Assembly: GCA_002389385.1 (NCBI GenBank)
Contig: DGOK01000096.1
Location: 1-14,787, forward strand
Direction of reading: 5' to 3'
Source: Rhodospirillaceae bacterium UBA4468
GTDB taxonomy: Bacteria > Pseudomonadota > Alphaproteobacteria > Rhodospirillales > Casp-alpha2
DNA: 14,787 bases
Below, piece after piece: positions 6,458 through 14,787 of the stretch (position 1 is its first letter; each line of letters opens with the position of its first letter). The translations under genes and the position numbers were made by a program. The notes under the pieces were generated by a model. That model had not been told where the DNA came from. It worked only from the letters and a program-made list of their open reading frames with translations, and did no database searches.

Positions 6458-7901
6458 GGGCGCTACAATTCTTGTTGCCGATGATGACGATAGCATTCGG
6501 ACTGTTGTTACACAGGCTTTGTCACGCGCTGGCTTTGAAGTTCGCTCGACGGGTAATGCGTCGACCTTATGGCAATGGGTTGAGAATGGTGACGGTGATC
6601 TCGTCATAACCGATGTCGTCATGCCTGATGAAAACGGTCTCGATCTTGTCCCAAGAATTCGCCGCATTCGGCCCAACTTACGTATTATTGTGATGAGCGC
6701 ACAAAACACGCTCATGACAGCTGTAAAAGCTACTGAGCGCGGCGCATTCGAATACCTTCCCAAACCCTTTGATCTCAATGAATTGGTGGCTGTGGTGCGG
6801 CGCGGTCTTGAAGCGCGGACTTCAGGCGAAAGTATCAATCAACAACGCAGTGCAGACGAGATGGAAGAGGCGTTACCGCTTATTGGACGCTCGCCTGCCA
6901 TGCAGGACATATACCGCACACTTGCGCGCCTGATGCCGACTGACCTCACCGTCATGATTACAGGTGAGTCTGGAACAGGTAAGGAATTGGTCGCACGCGC
7001 ATTGCACGATTACGGAAAGCGTAAAAATAAACCGTTTGTTGCGGTCAACGTCGCGGCAATTCCGCGCGAGCTGATTGAAAGCGAATTATTCGGCCACGAA
7101 AAAGGATCGTTCACAGGCGCTGTCAGCCGCAGTTCTGGCCGCTTTGAGCAAGCCAATGGCGGCACATTATTTCTAGACGAAATTGGCGATATGCCGATGG
7201 AAGCACAAACAAGACTGCTTCGTGTCCTCCAGGAAGGTGAGTTCAGCACTGTTGGTGGACGCACCGCCATTCAATCCAACGTTCGCGTCATCGCCGCAAC
7301 ACACCACGATCTGAAACGGCTTATCCGCCGCGGCTTGTTCCGCGAAGATTTGTATTTCCGACTCAATGTGGTGCCCATTCGATTGCCGGCATTGCGCGAG
7401 CGGACGGAAGATGTCGCTGAACTTGTCCGGCATTTTCTGGGTCGTGCAGCGAACGAAGGCTTGCCCTGGAAAATTATAGATCCAGAAGCGCTTGAATTAC
7501 TGCAGAAACATTCATGGCCCGGCAACGTTCGAGAACTCGAAAATATGATGCGCCGTTTGGCCGCACTTTACTCTGAAGAAAACATTAGCCGCGATGTCAT
7601 TCGTGCAGAACTAGACGAAGGTCAAGATGGTGCAGAATCAGCAGCATCAACTTCAGGTGGTTTATCCGACGCCGTGGACACTCACATCCGGACATACTTT
7701 AATGCGCACGATGGGGCGTTACCTGCCGCAGGCTTATATAACCGCATCCTCCGTGAAGTTGAACGCCCATTGATCATGCAGACGCTTCAGGTGACACGCG
7801 GCAACCAGGTAAAGGCATCCGAAGTACTGGGGCTTAACCGCAATACGCTGCGCAAGAAAATTCGAGAACTCGGCATTCCGATTATTAAAGGTTCTGAATG
7901 A
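6450..7901 (+). CDS. ntrC: Nitrogen regulation response regulator NtrC (GlnG)
   Basis: A 483-residue sigma54-dependent activator phosphorylated by NtrB. The receiver (about 1-120) has ADDDDS, phosphoacceptor Asp55 in ITDVVMPDENG, and Lys105 in PKPF. The AAA+ domain (about 144-375) has Walker A GESGTGKE (172-179), the sigma54-contact loop as GSFTGA (219-224), Walker B TLFLDEIGDM (239-248) and RGLFREDLYFRLN with the arginine finger region. The Fis-type helix-turn-helix is at about 449-475 (GNQVKASEVLGLNRNTLRKK). The loop has Ser where the consensus is Ala (GAFTGA), a conservative variant. The open frame extends 35 codons upstream into ntrB, but the ATG at 6450 begins a normal receiver and overlaps the ntrB stop by 8 nt. 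Confidence 0.96.
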   Translation: MAEGATILVADDDDSIRTVVTQALSRAGFEVRSTGNASTLWQWVENGDGDLVITDVVMPDENGLDLVPRIRRIRPNLRIIVMSAQNTLMTAVKATERGAFEYLPKPFDLNELVAVVRRGLEARTSGESINQQRSADEMEEALPLIGRSPAMQDIYRTLARLMPTDLTVMITGESGTGKELVARALHDYGKRKNKPFVAVNVAAIPRELIESELFGHEKGSFTGAVSRSSGRFEQANGGTLFLDEIGDMPMEAQTRLLRVLQEGEFSTVGGRTAIQSNVRVIAATHHDLKRLIRRGLFREDLYFRLNVVPIRLPALRERTEDVAELVRHFLGRAANEGLPWKIIDPEALELLQKHSWPGNVRELENMMRRLAALYSEENISRDVIRAELDEGQDGAESAASTSGGLSDAVDTHIRTYFNAHDGALPAAGLYNRILREVERPLIMQTLQVTRGNQVKASEVLGLNRNTLRKKIRELGIPIIKGSE

Positions 7902-10162
7902 CAGAATTCGTAACCAGTACCGTTAAACGATGGCTGAATAACAGCAGCTTGCAGCGCCGTTTTGCGTTCACGTTGGCGTTTATGGCCATTGCATCTGGTA
8001 TCGCAACGGTCTCGTTGATGACCGACGCTACTGCGGTCAGTAAGCGGATCGAAGAATTACGCTGGCTTTTATATCTCGATGGCATTTTGCTTTTGCTGTT
8101 GAGCATCGTTGTCGCAAAACGGGTTGTAACGCTCTGGCTCGCGAGACAACACGGTCGTGCTGGGGCTGGCCTTCAAGGCAGATTGGTGATGCTGTTTGCG
8201 CTCATCGCGGTGACGCCAGCATTACTCGTCGCCATCTTCTCATATCTGTTTTTGAATTTTGGCTTAGAAGCCTGGTTCAATGAGCGTATCTCAAAAGCAT
8301 TGCGTGAGTCCGTTGCTGTGACCGACGCGTATCTCAAAGAACACCGTGAAAACATTGCAAATCAGGCTTATAGCGTTGCCTACGTCTTAAACCAGAACGC
8401 ACCGACACTGATGCGGAGCCAATTCGAATTTAATCGCGTTCTGACAATAAATGCGTCTTTACGTGAATTACCTGAAGCCGTCGTCATCGACCGGTTGGGG
8501 AATATACTCGCGCGCTCAGAATATGCCTTATCATCAGTTATTGAGGAAATTCCACCTAACCTATTTGAGTCAGTAAACAAAGGCGAAGTGACCTTGCTGG
8601 GTTCTGAACAGGACGACAAAGTGCGCGCCTTGGTTCGCCTTAACCGGTTTGTCGATGCTTATCTTCTGGTGGAGCGGTTCGTTGATCCGCGCGTTATTCA
8701 ACACATTGCCAGAATTCGCCAAGCTGTTGACGAATACAAAAAACTCGAAGAAACGCGGAGTGGGGTGCAGATAAGCTTTGTACTTATTTACACAATTGCC
8801 GTGGTCATTTTACTTTTAGCCGCAATCTGGATTGGCATGACGGTTTCTGCACAGGTTGCAGCCCCCGTGAGTAATCTCATCGATGCAGCAGAGCGCGTCT
8901 CAAAAGGTGATCTTGCGACCCGCGTCGATGCGAGCGATGCGAAAGATGAGATTGCGGTATTGAGCCGTACTTTCAACAATATGACTGAACGCATTGATTC
9001 TCAACAACAAGGCCTCATGGCTGCAAACACGGAACTGGATACAAGACGCCAATTCACCGAGGCTGTACTTTCAGGTGTTTCAGCTGGTGTTGTCGGCCTG
9101 GACGCAGAAGGGCGGATCAATTTACCAAACCGCTCGGCGTCTGAATTGCTTGGTATGGACCTCGACGAAAAGATCAATGAGAAGCTGGCAGATACCATTC
9201 CAGAATTTGCCGATTTACTTGCTCTATCAACACTCCGACCAGACAGGCTTCAACAATCCGAAGTCACAATCAAAAAAGGATTGGCACAGAAGACGTTTTT
9301 AGCACGTGTGACTGCTGAGCATGTTGACGGTCAGATTTTCGGGTATGTTGTGACGTTTGATGACGTGACAGCACTTTTATCAGCGCAGCGAAAAGCCGCT
9401 TGGGCTGATGTCGCTCGGCGCATTGCACATGAGATCAAAAACCCGTTAACCCCGATACAATTGTCTGCGGAACGCCTCAACAGAAAGTACATGAAGGAAA
9501 TCGCAACCGACCCTGAAGTGTTCCAAAGGTGTACGGATACGATTATCCGACAGGTTGCAGATATTGGCCGAATGGTTGATGAATTTTCTTCTTTCGCGCG
9601 GATGCCTCAACCTGAAATTATGCGAACTAATTTATCCGAGCTCTGTCGACAAGCCGTATTCCTTGAGCGCAATCGAGATACAGACATAGAGTTTGATATT
9701 CAGCTTCCAGACACGGATGTTTCAATTCCGTGCGATAGCCGGCAAGTCTCAAGAGTACTGACTAATATTTTAAAGAATGCTGCAGAATCTATTGATGGCG
9801 CATGCGAAGAAGATGCGAAAGACGTTCGAGGATTTGTATCGTTGAAGCTTGAAACTCACGATAATAATCAGCTCGTAGGTGTCATCATCGAAGACGATGG
9901 AAAAGGGTTGCCGACAGATCAACGTGATCGATTAACGGAACCTTATGTGACGACACGAGACAAGGGTACTGGACTTGGCCTCGCCATCGTGAAAAAGATT
10001 ATGGAAGAGCATGGAGGCTCGTTAGAATTACTAGATCGCTCTCCACGCGGCGCACGGGTTGCATTATGGTTTCCAAAAACCAATCTTAACGAAATGACGT
10101 ATGATAATAAAAACCAAGAAGAACACGCTATGGATGTTGCCACTTCAATAAAGAACAGCTGA
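7898..10162 (+). CDS. ntrY: Membrane-bound nitrogen-related sensor kinase NtrY
   Basis: A 754-residue inner-membrane histidine kinase paired with NtrX. Two early hydrophobic segments (about 21-42 and 57-80) and a third at 95-120 precede a roughly 170-residue region likely to face the periplasm; a fourth membrane helix lies at about 292-317. Then come HAMP (AAPVSNLIDAAERVSKGDLA, about 321-375), PAS (about 385-495), the dimerisation helix with RRIAHEIKNPLTPIQLSAER (His511), and the ATPase domain with NILKNAAESI, EDDGKGLP and GTGLGLAIVKK. This layout is diagnostic for NtrY. The start overlaps the ntrC stop in ATGA. After the ATPase domain there is a charged tail of about 30 residues (TYDNKNQEEHAMDVATSIKN). 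Roles known for the family include nitrogen, redox and envelope control and vary by species. Confidence 0.95.
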   Translation: MTEFVTSTVKRWLNNSSLQRRFAFTLAFMAIASGIATVSLMTDATAVSKRIEELRWLLYLDGILLLLLSIVVAKRVVTLWLARQHGRAGAGLQGRLVMLFALIAVTPALLVAIFSYLFLNFGLEAWFNERISKALRESVAVTDAYLKEHRENIANQAYSVAYVLNQNAPTLMRSQFEFNRVLTINASLRELPEAVVIDRLGNILARSEYALSSVIEEIPPNLFESVNKGEVTLLGSEQDDKVRALVRLNRFVDAYLLVERFVDPRVIQHIARIRQAVDEYKKLEETRSGVQISFVLIYTIAVVILLLAAIWIGMTVSAQVAAPVSNLIDAAERVSKGDLATRVDASDAKDEIAVLSRTFNNMTERIDSQQQGLMAANTELDTRRQFTEAVLSGVSAGVVGLDAEGRINLPNRSASELLGMDLDEKINEKLADTIPEFADLLALSTLRPDRLQQSEVTIKKGLAQKTFLARVTAEHVDGQIFGYVVTFDDVTALLSAQRKAAWADVARRIAHEIKNPLTPIQLSAERLNRKYMKEIATDPEVFQRCTDTIIRQVADIGRMVDEFSSFARMPQPEIMRTNLSELCRQAVFLERNRDTDIEFDIQLPDTDVSIPCDSRQVSRVLTNILKNAAESIDGACEEDAKDVRGFVSLKLETHDNNQLVGVIIEDDGKGLPTDQRDRLTEPYVTTRDKGTGLGLAIVKKIMEEHGGSLELLDRSPRGARVALWFPKTNLNEMTYDNKNQEEHAMDVATSIKNS

Positions 10163-10175
10163 GCAGAAAACCTAT

Positions 10176-11555
10176 ATGGCAAAAAATATTCTCGTCGTTG
10201 ACGATGAACCCGATATTCGTGAACTCACGTCTGACATCCTTAGGGATGAGGGCTTTGAGACACGTGAAGCAAAGGACTCGACGACCGCACTCCAAGCCGT
10301 TGCTGACCAGAAACCTGGATTGGTATTGCTCGACATCTGGCTGCAGGGCAGCGCCTTGGATGGGATCGAAATTCTAAAAGAAATCAAGAGCGCGCATCCC
10401 GAAGTTCCCGTCTTAATGATGAGCGGACACGGGACTGTCGAGACGGCTGTGCAAGCCATCAAGTACGGTGCATACGACTTTATTGAAAAGCCATTCACTG
10501 CTGATCGTTTACTTTTATTGATTGAGCGTGCAACCGAAGCCGCGCAGCTCCGCCGTGAAAATGCTGAGCTTAGAATCCGCGCAGGCACGTCGCTTGACCT
10601 TATTGGCGATTCAAATGTGATGCGTGATGTTCGGCAATCGGTCGAGCGCGCCGCACCAACCAATTCACGGATTATCATTATGGGGCCTCCGGGCTCGGGC
10701 AAAGAAGTCATTGCGCGCCTCATTCATGCGCAATCACGCCGTGCTGATGGGCCTTTTGCTGTCGTGAACTGTGCAGCAATGCATCCTGACCGGATGGAGA
10801 CAGAGCTCTTTGGCATAGAAGGCGGAACAGAGGCTGGGCGCAAAGTCGGTATGTTCGAGCGCGCCGACAAAGGAACATTATTACTTGATGAAATCGGCGA
10901 CATGCCACTCGAGACACAGGGAAAGATCATCCGTGTCTTACAGGAACAAAATTTTGAGCGCGTAGGCGGCACATCCCAAGTCCAGGTAGATGTTCGTGTC
11001 ATCGCATCAACGACCAAAGATCTTACATCTGAGATTAACGCCAGGAATTTGCGTGAAGATTTATACTATCGCCTCAATGTTGTGCCGATACATGTGCCAT
11101 CATTGATCGACAGGCGGGACGACATTCCTGTGTTAGCACGTCACTTTATGACAAATGCAGCAGGGGCTTCAGGGCAAGCCGTACGCGAATTTTCGGACGA
11201 TGCGTTGGCCGCACTTCAGACATATGGCTGGCCAGGGAATGTCCGCGAACTTCGCAATGTCGTAGAGCGCCTTTTAATTATGGCTCCCGGTGATGCGTCT
11301 CAAAGTATCAGTACCAATATGCTGCCACCAGAAATCATGGGGGATGCACCCTCTGTCGATGTCGAACGAAATTTAGAAATTATGTCACTGCCACTACGAG
11401 ATGCCCGTGAAGTTTTTGAGCGTCAATATCTTCTGGCGCAAGTTGAACGGTTTGGCGGGAATATCTCCCAGACGGCAACATTTGTCGGTATGGAACGATC
11501 AGCACTTCATAGAAAACTAAAATCTCTAGGTGTTCGCGGCCAAGATAAACAGTAG
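10176..11555 (+). CDS. ntrX: Response regulator NtrX
   Basis: A 459-residue partner of NtrY. The receiver has VVDDEPDIRE, phosphoacceptor Asp53 in LLDIWLQG, and Lys105 in EKPF. The AAA+ domain has Walker A GPPGSGKE (170-177) and Walker B LLLDEIGDMP (235-244). The place of the sigma54-contact loop reads LFGIEGGTEAGRKVGMFERA, with no GAFTGA. Loss of that loop is the rule for alphaproteobacterial NtrX and implies action without sigma54, as a DNA-binding regulator at ordinary promoters. A Fis-type helix-turn-helix is at about 427-451 (GGNISQTATFVGMERSALHR). It starts 13 nt after ntrY, so the two are co-transcribed. No frameshift or truncation is seen. Confidence 0.95.
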   Translation: MAKNILVVDDEPDIRELTSDILRDEGFETREAKDSTTALQAVADQKPGLVLLDIWLQGSALDGIEILKEIKSAHPEVPVLMMSGHGTVETAVQAIKYGAYDFIEKPFTADRLLLLIERATEAAQLRRENAELRIRAGTSLDLIGDSNVMRDVRQSVERAAPTNSRIIIMGPPGSGKEVIARLIHAQSRRADGPFAVVNCAAMHPDRMETELFGIEGGTEAGRKVGMFERADKGTLLLDEIGDMPLETQGKIIRVLQEQNFERVGGTSQVQVDVRVIASTTKDLTSEINARNLREDLYYRLNVVPIHVPSLIDRRDDIPVLARHFMTNAAGASGQAVREFSDDALAALQTYGWPGNVRELRNVVERLLIMAPGDASQSISTNMLPPEIMGDAPSVDVERNLEIMSLPLRDAREVFERQYLLAQVERFGGNISQTATFVGMERSALHRKLKSLGVRGQDKQ

Positions 11556-11600
11556 GGTGATGCCCTTCGCTTCAACATTGAAACAGACGGTAAAGCAAAG

Positions 11601-12977
11601 ATGAAAATTATTGTTTGTGGAGCAGGCCAGGTCGGCTCAAACATTGCACGCCATCTAGCACTCGAGAACCATGATGTGACCGTTGTCGATCAATCAGAAA
11701 ACTTAGTTCGACAAATTTCTGATGCTTATGATGTGAACGGCGTCGTCGGCCATGGATCACACCCAGACGTCCTAGAACGCGCGGGCATTGCGGATACTGA
11801 TCTCATCATTGCCGTCACCTTCGCTGATGAAACGAACATGGTTGCCTGTCAGATCGCGCATTCGCTGTTTGGTGTACCAACCAAAATTGCGCGTATTCGC
11901 CATCAAAGCTATTTGCAGCCAAGTTGGGCAAACATGTTTTCGCGGGATCACATGCCGATTGACGTGATCATCTCTCCTGAAATCGAAGTTGCCAGCGCTG
12001 TGACGCGCCGCCTCGAAGTCCCAGGCGCCTTTGAAATGATCCCATTGGTCGACAACAAAGTGAAGCTATTGGGTGTGCGTTGTAATCCTGATTGTCCACT
12101 CGTAAACACGCCGTTGCGTCAATTAACGCAGCTCTTTCCTGATTTGATTATCGTTATTGTGGGTATCGTCCGGGACGGCAAGCCTATGGTCCCTAAGGGC
12201 GAAGATCAAATGATCGCTGGCGATGAAGTTTATTTTGTCGTAGACAGTGATCAGACCGATCGTGCGATGGCAGCATTCGGACATGAAGAGCGCGAAGCAC
12301 GCTCACTCTTGATCTTTGGCGGTGGTAACATCGGCATGTTCTTGGCAAAAGAATTAGAAAAGAACCATGAATGGGTTCGTGCCAAAATCATTGAACATGA
12401 CAAAGTTCGGGCAGAAGAAATCGCAGGGGAACTTGAGCGTACAACGGTCATCAATGGCAGCGTCATTGATCAGGAAATCCTCGAAGAAGCGAACGTTGCA
12501 GGCGCAGAGACCGTGGTCGCTGTCACCAACAACGACGAAACCAATATTCTCTCCAGCTTGCTTGCAAAAAAGTTTGGCTGCAGTCGTGTCATCACCTTGG
12601 TCAACAATTCCAGCTATGAAGGTTTAGTTGGGTCGATCGGTATTGATGTAACGGTGAGCCCCAGGAATATTACCGTCTCTAAAATTCTGCAGCATGTACG
12701 CCGCGGCCGCATTCATTCAGTCCACACATTGCGTGAAGACTTTGGTGAGCTCATTGAGGCTGAAGCCTTACAAACCTCAGAACTTGTTGGCCCACCGCTG
12801 CGCGATATTAAATTGCCGCATGGCGTTTTGATTGGCGCTATTGTGCGGGATGGTGCCACGATTTATCCAAGCGGTGACACCATCATTGAAGCCGGCGATA
12901 GGATTGTCCTGTTTGCAGCTGCGGACGTTATCCGCAAAGTTGAGAAAATGTTCTCCGTGCAGCTTGAATATTTTTGA
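11601..12977 (+). CDS. trkA: Trk system potassium uptake protein TrkA
   Basis: A 458-residue peripheral membrane regulator that binds NAD(H) and gates the TrkH/TrkG potassium channel. It has the full double arrangement: RCK-N 1 with GAGQVG (7-12) and the acidic end of beta2 at Asp30; RCK-C 1 about 140-220; RCK-N 2 with FGGGNIG (239-245); and RCK-C 2 ending at VEKMFSVQLEYF. No membrane segment is present, as expected; the channel subunit is not in this window. It lies 45 nt after ntrX on the same strand, the position trkA holds in many alphaproteobacterial ntr clusters. No clear terminator or promoter is seen in that gap, only a small TTCAA-CA-TTGAA dyad, so read-through from ntrX is likely. 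Confidence 0.95.
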   Translation: MKIIVCGAGQVGSNIARHLALENHDVTVVDQSENLVRQISDAYDVNGVVGHGSHPDVLERAGIADTDLIIAVTFADETNMVACQIAHSLFGVPTKIARIRHQSYLQPSWANMFSRDHMPIDVIISPEIEVASAVTRRLEVPGAFEMIPLVDNKVKLLGVRCNPDCPLVNTPLRQLTQLFPDLIIVIVGIVRDGKPMVPKGEDQMIAGDEVYFVVDSDQTDRAMAAFGHEEREARSLLIFGGGNIGMFLAKELEKNHEWVRAKIIEHDKVRAEEIAGELERTTVINGSVIDQEILEEANVAGAETVVAVTNNDETNILSSLLAKKFGCSRVITLVNNSSYEGLVGSIGIDVTVSPRNITVSKILQHVRRGRIHSVHTLREDFGELIEAEALQTSELVGPPLRDIKLPHGVLIGAIVRDGATIYPSGDTIIEAGDRIVLFAAADVIRKVEKMFSVQLEYF

Positions 12978-12996
12978 TTAAGCGAAGCAACATCTC

Positions 12997-13653
12997 ATGA
13001 CAATTCATTCAAAACCTCGTGCCGTCGTTTTCGACTGGGACAACACTTTGGTCGACAGCTGGCAGGCTATTCAGCACGCCCTGAATGCGACTTTTCGCGC
13101 GTATAACCTGCCAGAATGGAGTATGGACGACGTTCGTACAAAAGTCCGAAAGTCCACGCGTGACAGCTTCCCCGCAATTTTTGGTGACGAGTGGGAAGCT
13201 GCGAGTAAGCTCTTTTATACGCAGTATGAAGAAATTCATGCGGATGCTATCCAACCCGCAGACGGTGCTGCTGAATTATTAGAATATCTTGTATCTCAGA
13301 ATATCTATTTGGGCGTTGTTTCTAACAAGCGTGGCGACTATCTGCGCGCGGAAGCAAATAACCTGGACTGGACAAAGCATTTTAGCTGCATTGTTGGTGC
13401 GCTTGATGCTGAGCGTGACAAACCTGATCCAGCACCGGTTTTCATGACTTTAGCACCCGGCAAGGTCGAAACAGGGAATGATGTCTGGTTTGTAGGCGAT
13501 GCAGATATTGATCTGACGTGTGGCGTGAATGCAGGGTGCACACCAGTCCTCATCCGACCAGAAAAGCCAAAAGCAGGCGAATTCCCTGAAAACCCGCCAA
13601 CGTTTCATTTTTCTAGCTGCCGCCACCTTTGCAATTTTCTACAGACAATGTAA
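12997..13653 (+). CDS. HAD-superfamily hydrolase (phosphoglycolate phosphatase-like)
   Basis: A 218-residue soluble phosphatase-type protein. HAD motif I is FDWDNTLVD with nucleophile Asp13 and acid/base Asp15. A helical cap follows (about 20-90). Motif II is VVSNK (Ser109), motif III is Lys142 in DKPDP, and motif IV is GDADID with Asp168 and Asp172. All four catalytic motifs are present. This layout suits Gph-like phosphatases acting on small phosphorylated metabolites, but the cap does not let me name a substrate. It starts 19 nt after trkA and is followed by a 97-bp gap before hfq. Its place between trkA and hfq differs from the aminotransferase gene often found there in Rhodospirillales, as I recall; no functional link to hfq can be inferred. 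Confidence 0.85.
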   Translation: MTIHSKPRAVVFDWDNTLVDSWQAIQHALNATFRAYNLPEWSMDDVRTKVRKSTRDSFPAIFGDEWEAASKLFYTQYEEIHADAIQPADGAAELLEYLVSQNIYLGVVSNKRGDYLRAEANNLDWTKHFSCIVGALDAERDKPDPAPVFMTLAPGKVETGNDVWFVGDADIDLTCGVNAGCTPVLIRPEKPKAGEFPENPPTFHFSSCRHLCNFLQTM

Positions 13654-13750
13654 GCTCTCGCGCAGTAACACATAAATTCGCCCTATATCGTGCGAAATCA
13701 TCAAAACCGCTGCTCACTGCGGAATACAAAAAAAAGAGGGGAAAATAATA
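13654..13750 (+). promoter_or_regulatory. Upstream region of hfq, likely promoter-bearing
   Basis: The largest gap between the + strand genes of the ntr-to-hflX run. It is AT-rich near the gene and holds TATATC (13685-13690), a possible -10 element without a convincing -35, inside a small dyad TTCGC (13677-13681) / GCGAA (13692-13696). A weak CCGC/GCGG pair follows with no T run, so no intrinsic terminator for the upstream genes is visible. A GAGGGG ribosome site (13736-13741) sits 9 nt before the hfq ATG. hfq is often transcribed from its own promoter; that it is so here is inference. Confidence 0.35.
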
Positions 13751-14008
13751 ATGCCTGCGGATAAACCCCAAAATGTACAAGATGTCTTTCTAAATTACAT
13801 TCGAAAGCACAAAACACCTGTCACAGTGTTTTTGGTCAACGGTGTAAAACTACAAGGCATCGCGACTTGGTTTGATAACTTCTCAGTACTTTTGCGTCGT
13901 GATGGACATACTCAACTTGTCTACAAGCATGCAATTTCAACAATTATGCCTTCAACACCAGTGCAACTTTTTGAGCCTGATTCGGATCAACAGTCCGGCG
14001 ATGAATGA
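13751..14008 (+). CDS. hfq: RNA chaperone Hfq
   Basis: An 85-residue Sm-like protein that forms hexameric rings and pairs small RNAs with mRNAs. The N-terminal helix reads VQDVFLNYIRKHKTP, with Gln10 and Asp11 at the proximal-face positions. Sm1 is VFLVNGVKLQG followed by WFDNFSVLLRRDG, and Sm2 ends in the signature LVYKHAISTIMP (Tyr58, Lys59, His60). Phe27 replaces the distal-face Tyr of E. coli, as is usual in alphaproteobacteria. The C-terminal tail is short (about 18 residues) and acidic, unlike the long E. coli tail. The ribosome site GAGGGG is strong. hflX overlaps its stop by 4 nt, giving the classic hfq-hflX pair. Confidence 0.97.
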   Translation: MPADKPQNVQDVFLNYIRKHKTPVTVFLVNGVKLQGIATWFDNFSVLLRRDGHTQLVYKHAISTIMPSTPVQLFEPDSDQQSGDE

Positions 14009-14787
14009 GTAAACGTAGCGGTGGTGAAACAATAGACCGGCGTCCGTATCGCGAACGCTGTATTGTTGTGCATCCTGAACTCGGTGCCGAAGGCTACGAT
14101 GGTCGAGAAAGACAAGCGCGGCTGGAAGAAGCCGAAGGCTTGGCGCGTGCGATTGATCTTGATGTCGTCCATTCTGAAGCATTCCCCGTCAAGCGGCCAC
14201 GGCCAGGAACCCTGGTTGGTAACGGCGTCGTTGAACACATCGAAGAGATTATCGAAACCATTACGCATGGTGAGGATGAAGAGGAGGGGATACCTCCAAT
14301 TGTTATCGTCGATGCGCAGCTCACGCCTGTTCAGCAACGAAACCTCGAGAAAGCATGGCACACCAAGGTATTGGATAGAACCGGCCTGATCCTTGAGATA
14401 TTTGGCGCCCGTGCCAGAACACGTGAAGGTAAATTGCAAGTCGATCTGGCCCAATTGACCTATCAGCTTGGTCGTCTTGTTCGCTCATGGACACACCTAG
14501 AACGTCAGCGCGGTGGCGTTGGCTTTATGGGTGGTCCTGGTGAAACTCAGATTGAGACTGACCGTCGGCTTATTCGTGTCCGTATCGACAAAATCAAAAG
14601 GGACTTACTGGACGTTTCCAGGACTCGTGAGCTACATCGCGCCGCACGCCGGCGCGTACCCCACCCTGTGATTGCGCTTGTTGGGTATACCAACGCCGGT
14701 AAATCGACGCTCTTTAATCGCGTTACCGAGGCAACGGTGACCGCCAAAGATCAGTTGTTTGCGACGCTTGATCCAACCATGCGTGGT
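14005..14787 (+). CDS. hflX: GTPase HflX, 5' part (runs off the window)
   Basis: The first 261 codons of a ribosome-associated GTPase that splits stalled or stressed ribosomes. The frame is open to the last base. The N-terminal HflX domain shows RPRPGTLVGNG, IVDAQLTPVQQRNLE, LDRTGLILEIFGARARTREG and the LAQLTYQLGRL segment. The glycine-rich linker GGVGFMGGPGETQIETDRR (169-187) and a coiled-coil follow (about 187-217). The G domain starts with P-loop GYTNAGKS (227-234), then the G2 segment ATLDPT (253-258); G3-G5 lie beyond the edge. The ATG at 14005 overlaps the hfq stop in ATGA, which suggests coupled translation. No defect is seen in the visible part; the full protein is normally around 420-450 residues. 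Confidence 0.96.
   Translation, partial: MSKRSGGETIDRRPYRERCIVVHPELGAEGYDGRERQARLEEAEGLARAIDLDVVHSEAFPVKRPRPGTLVGNGVVEHIEEIIETITHGEDEEEGIPPIVIVDAQLTPVQQRNLEKAWHTKVLDRTGLILEIFGARARTREGKLQVDLAQLTYQLGRLVRSWTHLERQRGGVGFMGGPGETQIETDRRLIRVRIDKIKRDLLDVSRTRELHRAARRRVPHPVIALVGYTNAGKSTLFNRVTEATVTAKDQLFATLDPTMRG

Noticed and set aside
6422..6838. Minus-strand 138-codon open frame opposite the ntrC receiver
   Set aside because: Shadow of the ntrC coding frame; no domain and no ribosome site of note.
10172..10723. Minus-strand 183-codon open frame opposite the ntrX receiver and AAA+ start
   Set aside because: It is antisense to a fully convincing gene. Its translation is Ser/Arg-rich and low in motif content, as expected of a shadow frame.
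10638..10990. Missing GAFTGA loop in NtrX as a possible degenerate or dead AAA+ domain
   Set aside because: Loss of this loop is normal for alphaproteobacterial NtrX, and the Walker A and B motifs are intact.
1..14787. Search for CRISPR repeats, tRNA or rRNA genes, riboswitches, prophage or defence modules
   Set aside because: No regularly spaced repeats, cloverleaf-like segments, or phage or defence genes were visible. Apart from the IS locus the window is housekeeping and regulatory core.

Overview
The window looks like chromosomal DNA of an alphaproteobacterium, probably from the Rhodospirillales-like lineages. The order ispDF, dusB (nifR3), ntrB, ntrC, ntrY, ntrX, trkA, hfq, hflX is a well-known alphaproteobacterial core block. 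NtrX lacks the GAFTGA loop and Hfq has the short alphaproteobacterial form. Base composition is fairly balanced, lower in GC than most Rhizobium or Azospirillum. No species call is possible from this alone.

Left part (1-2120): a complete cutA (+). Next comes a minus-strand response-regulator gene (about 370/480-2017) broken by a 717-bp IS1595-family insertion sequence (1039-1755) with 17/18-bp inverted ends and a recognisable 8-bp target duplication. The regulator also carries an AG-repeat frameshift and an extra T in one target-site copy, and the transposase has its own one-base frameshift. This is the only decaying stretch in the window. A 37-codon ORF at the regulator's 3' end is either its frameshifted C-terminus or a coupled small gene.

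Middle part (2120-5333): ispDF (-), the fused MEP-pathway enzyme, with a plausible sigma70-type promoter and a clear ribosome binding site that moves its start to an internal ATG. Divergent from it is a membrane protein of the YpjD/HemX/CcsA-like cytochrome c assembly family. Then comes dusB, tRNA-dihydrouridine synthase, best started at a GTG behind a GGAGG site.

Right part (5336-14787): two paralogous two-component systems packed head to tail. NtrB/NtrC is the cytoplasmic nitrogen sensor kinase with its sigma54 activator. NtrY/NtrX is the membrane-bound kinase with its non-sigma54-type regulator. Spacing is tight: dusB-ntrB 2 nt, ntrB/ntrC overlap 8 nt, ntrC/ntrY overlap 4 nt, ntrY-ntrX 13 nt. 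They are followed by trkA (potassium uptake regulator), a HAD-family phosphatase, hfq, and the 5' part of hflX, which overlaps hfq by 4 nt and runs off the window. From dusB on, all genes lie on + and could be read as one or a few transcripts. The only sizeable internal gap is the 97 bp before hfq.

I found no RNA genes, CRISPR array, prophage or defence system, and no convincing new system. The most informative region is the IS-broken response regulator.
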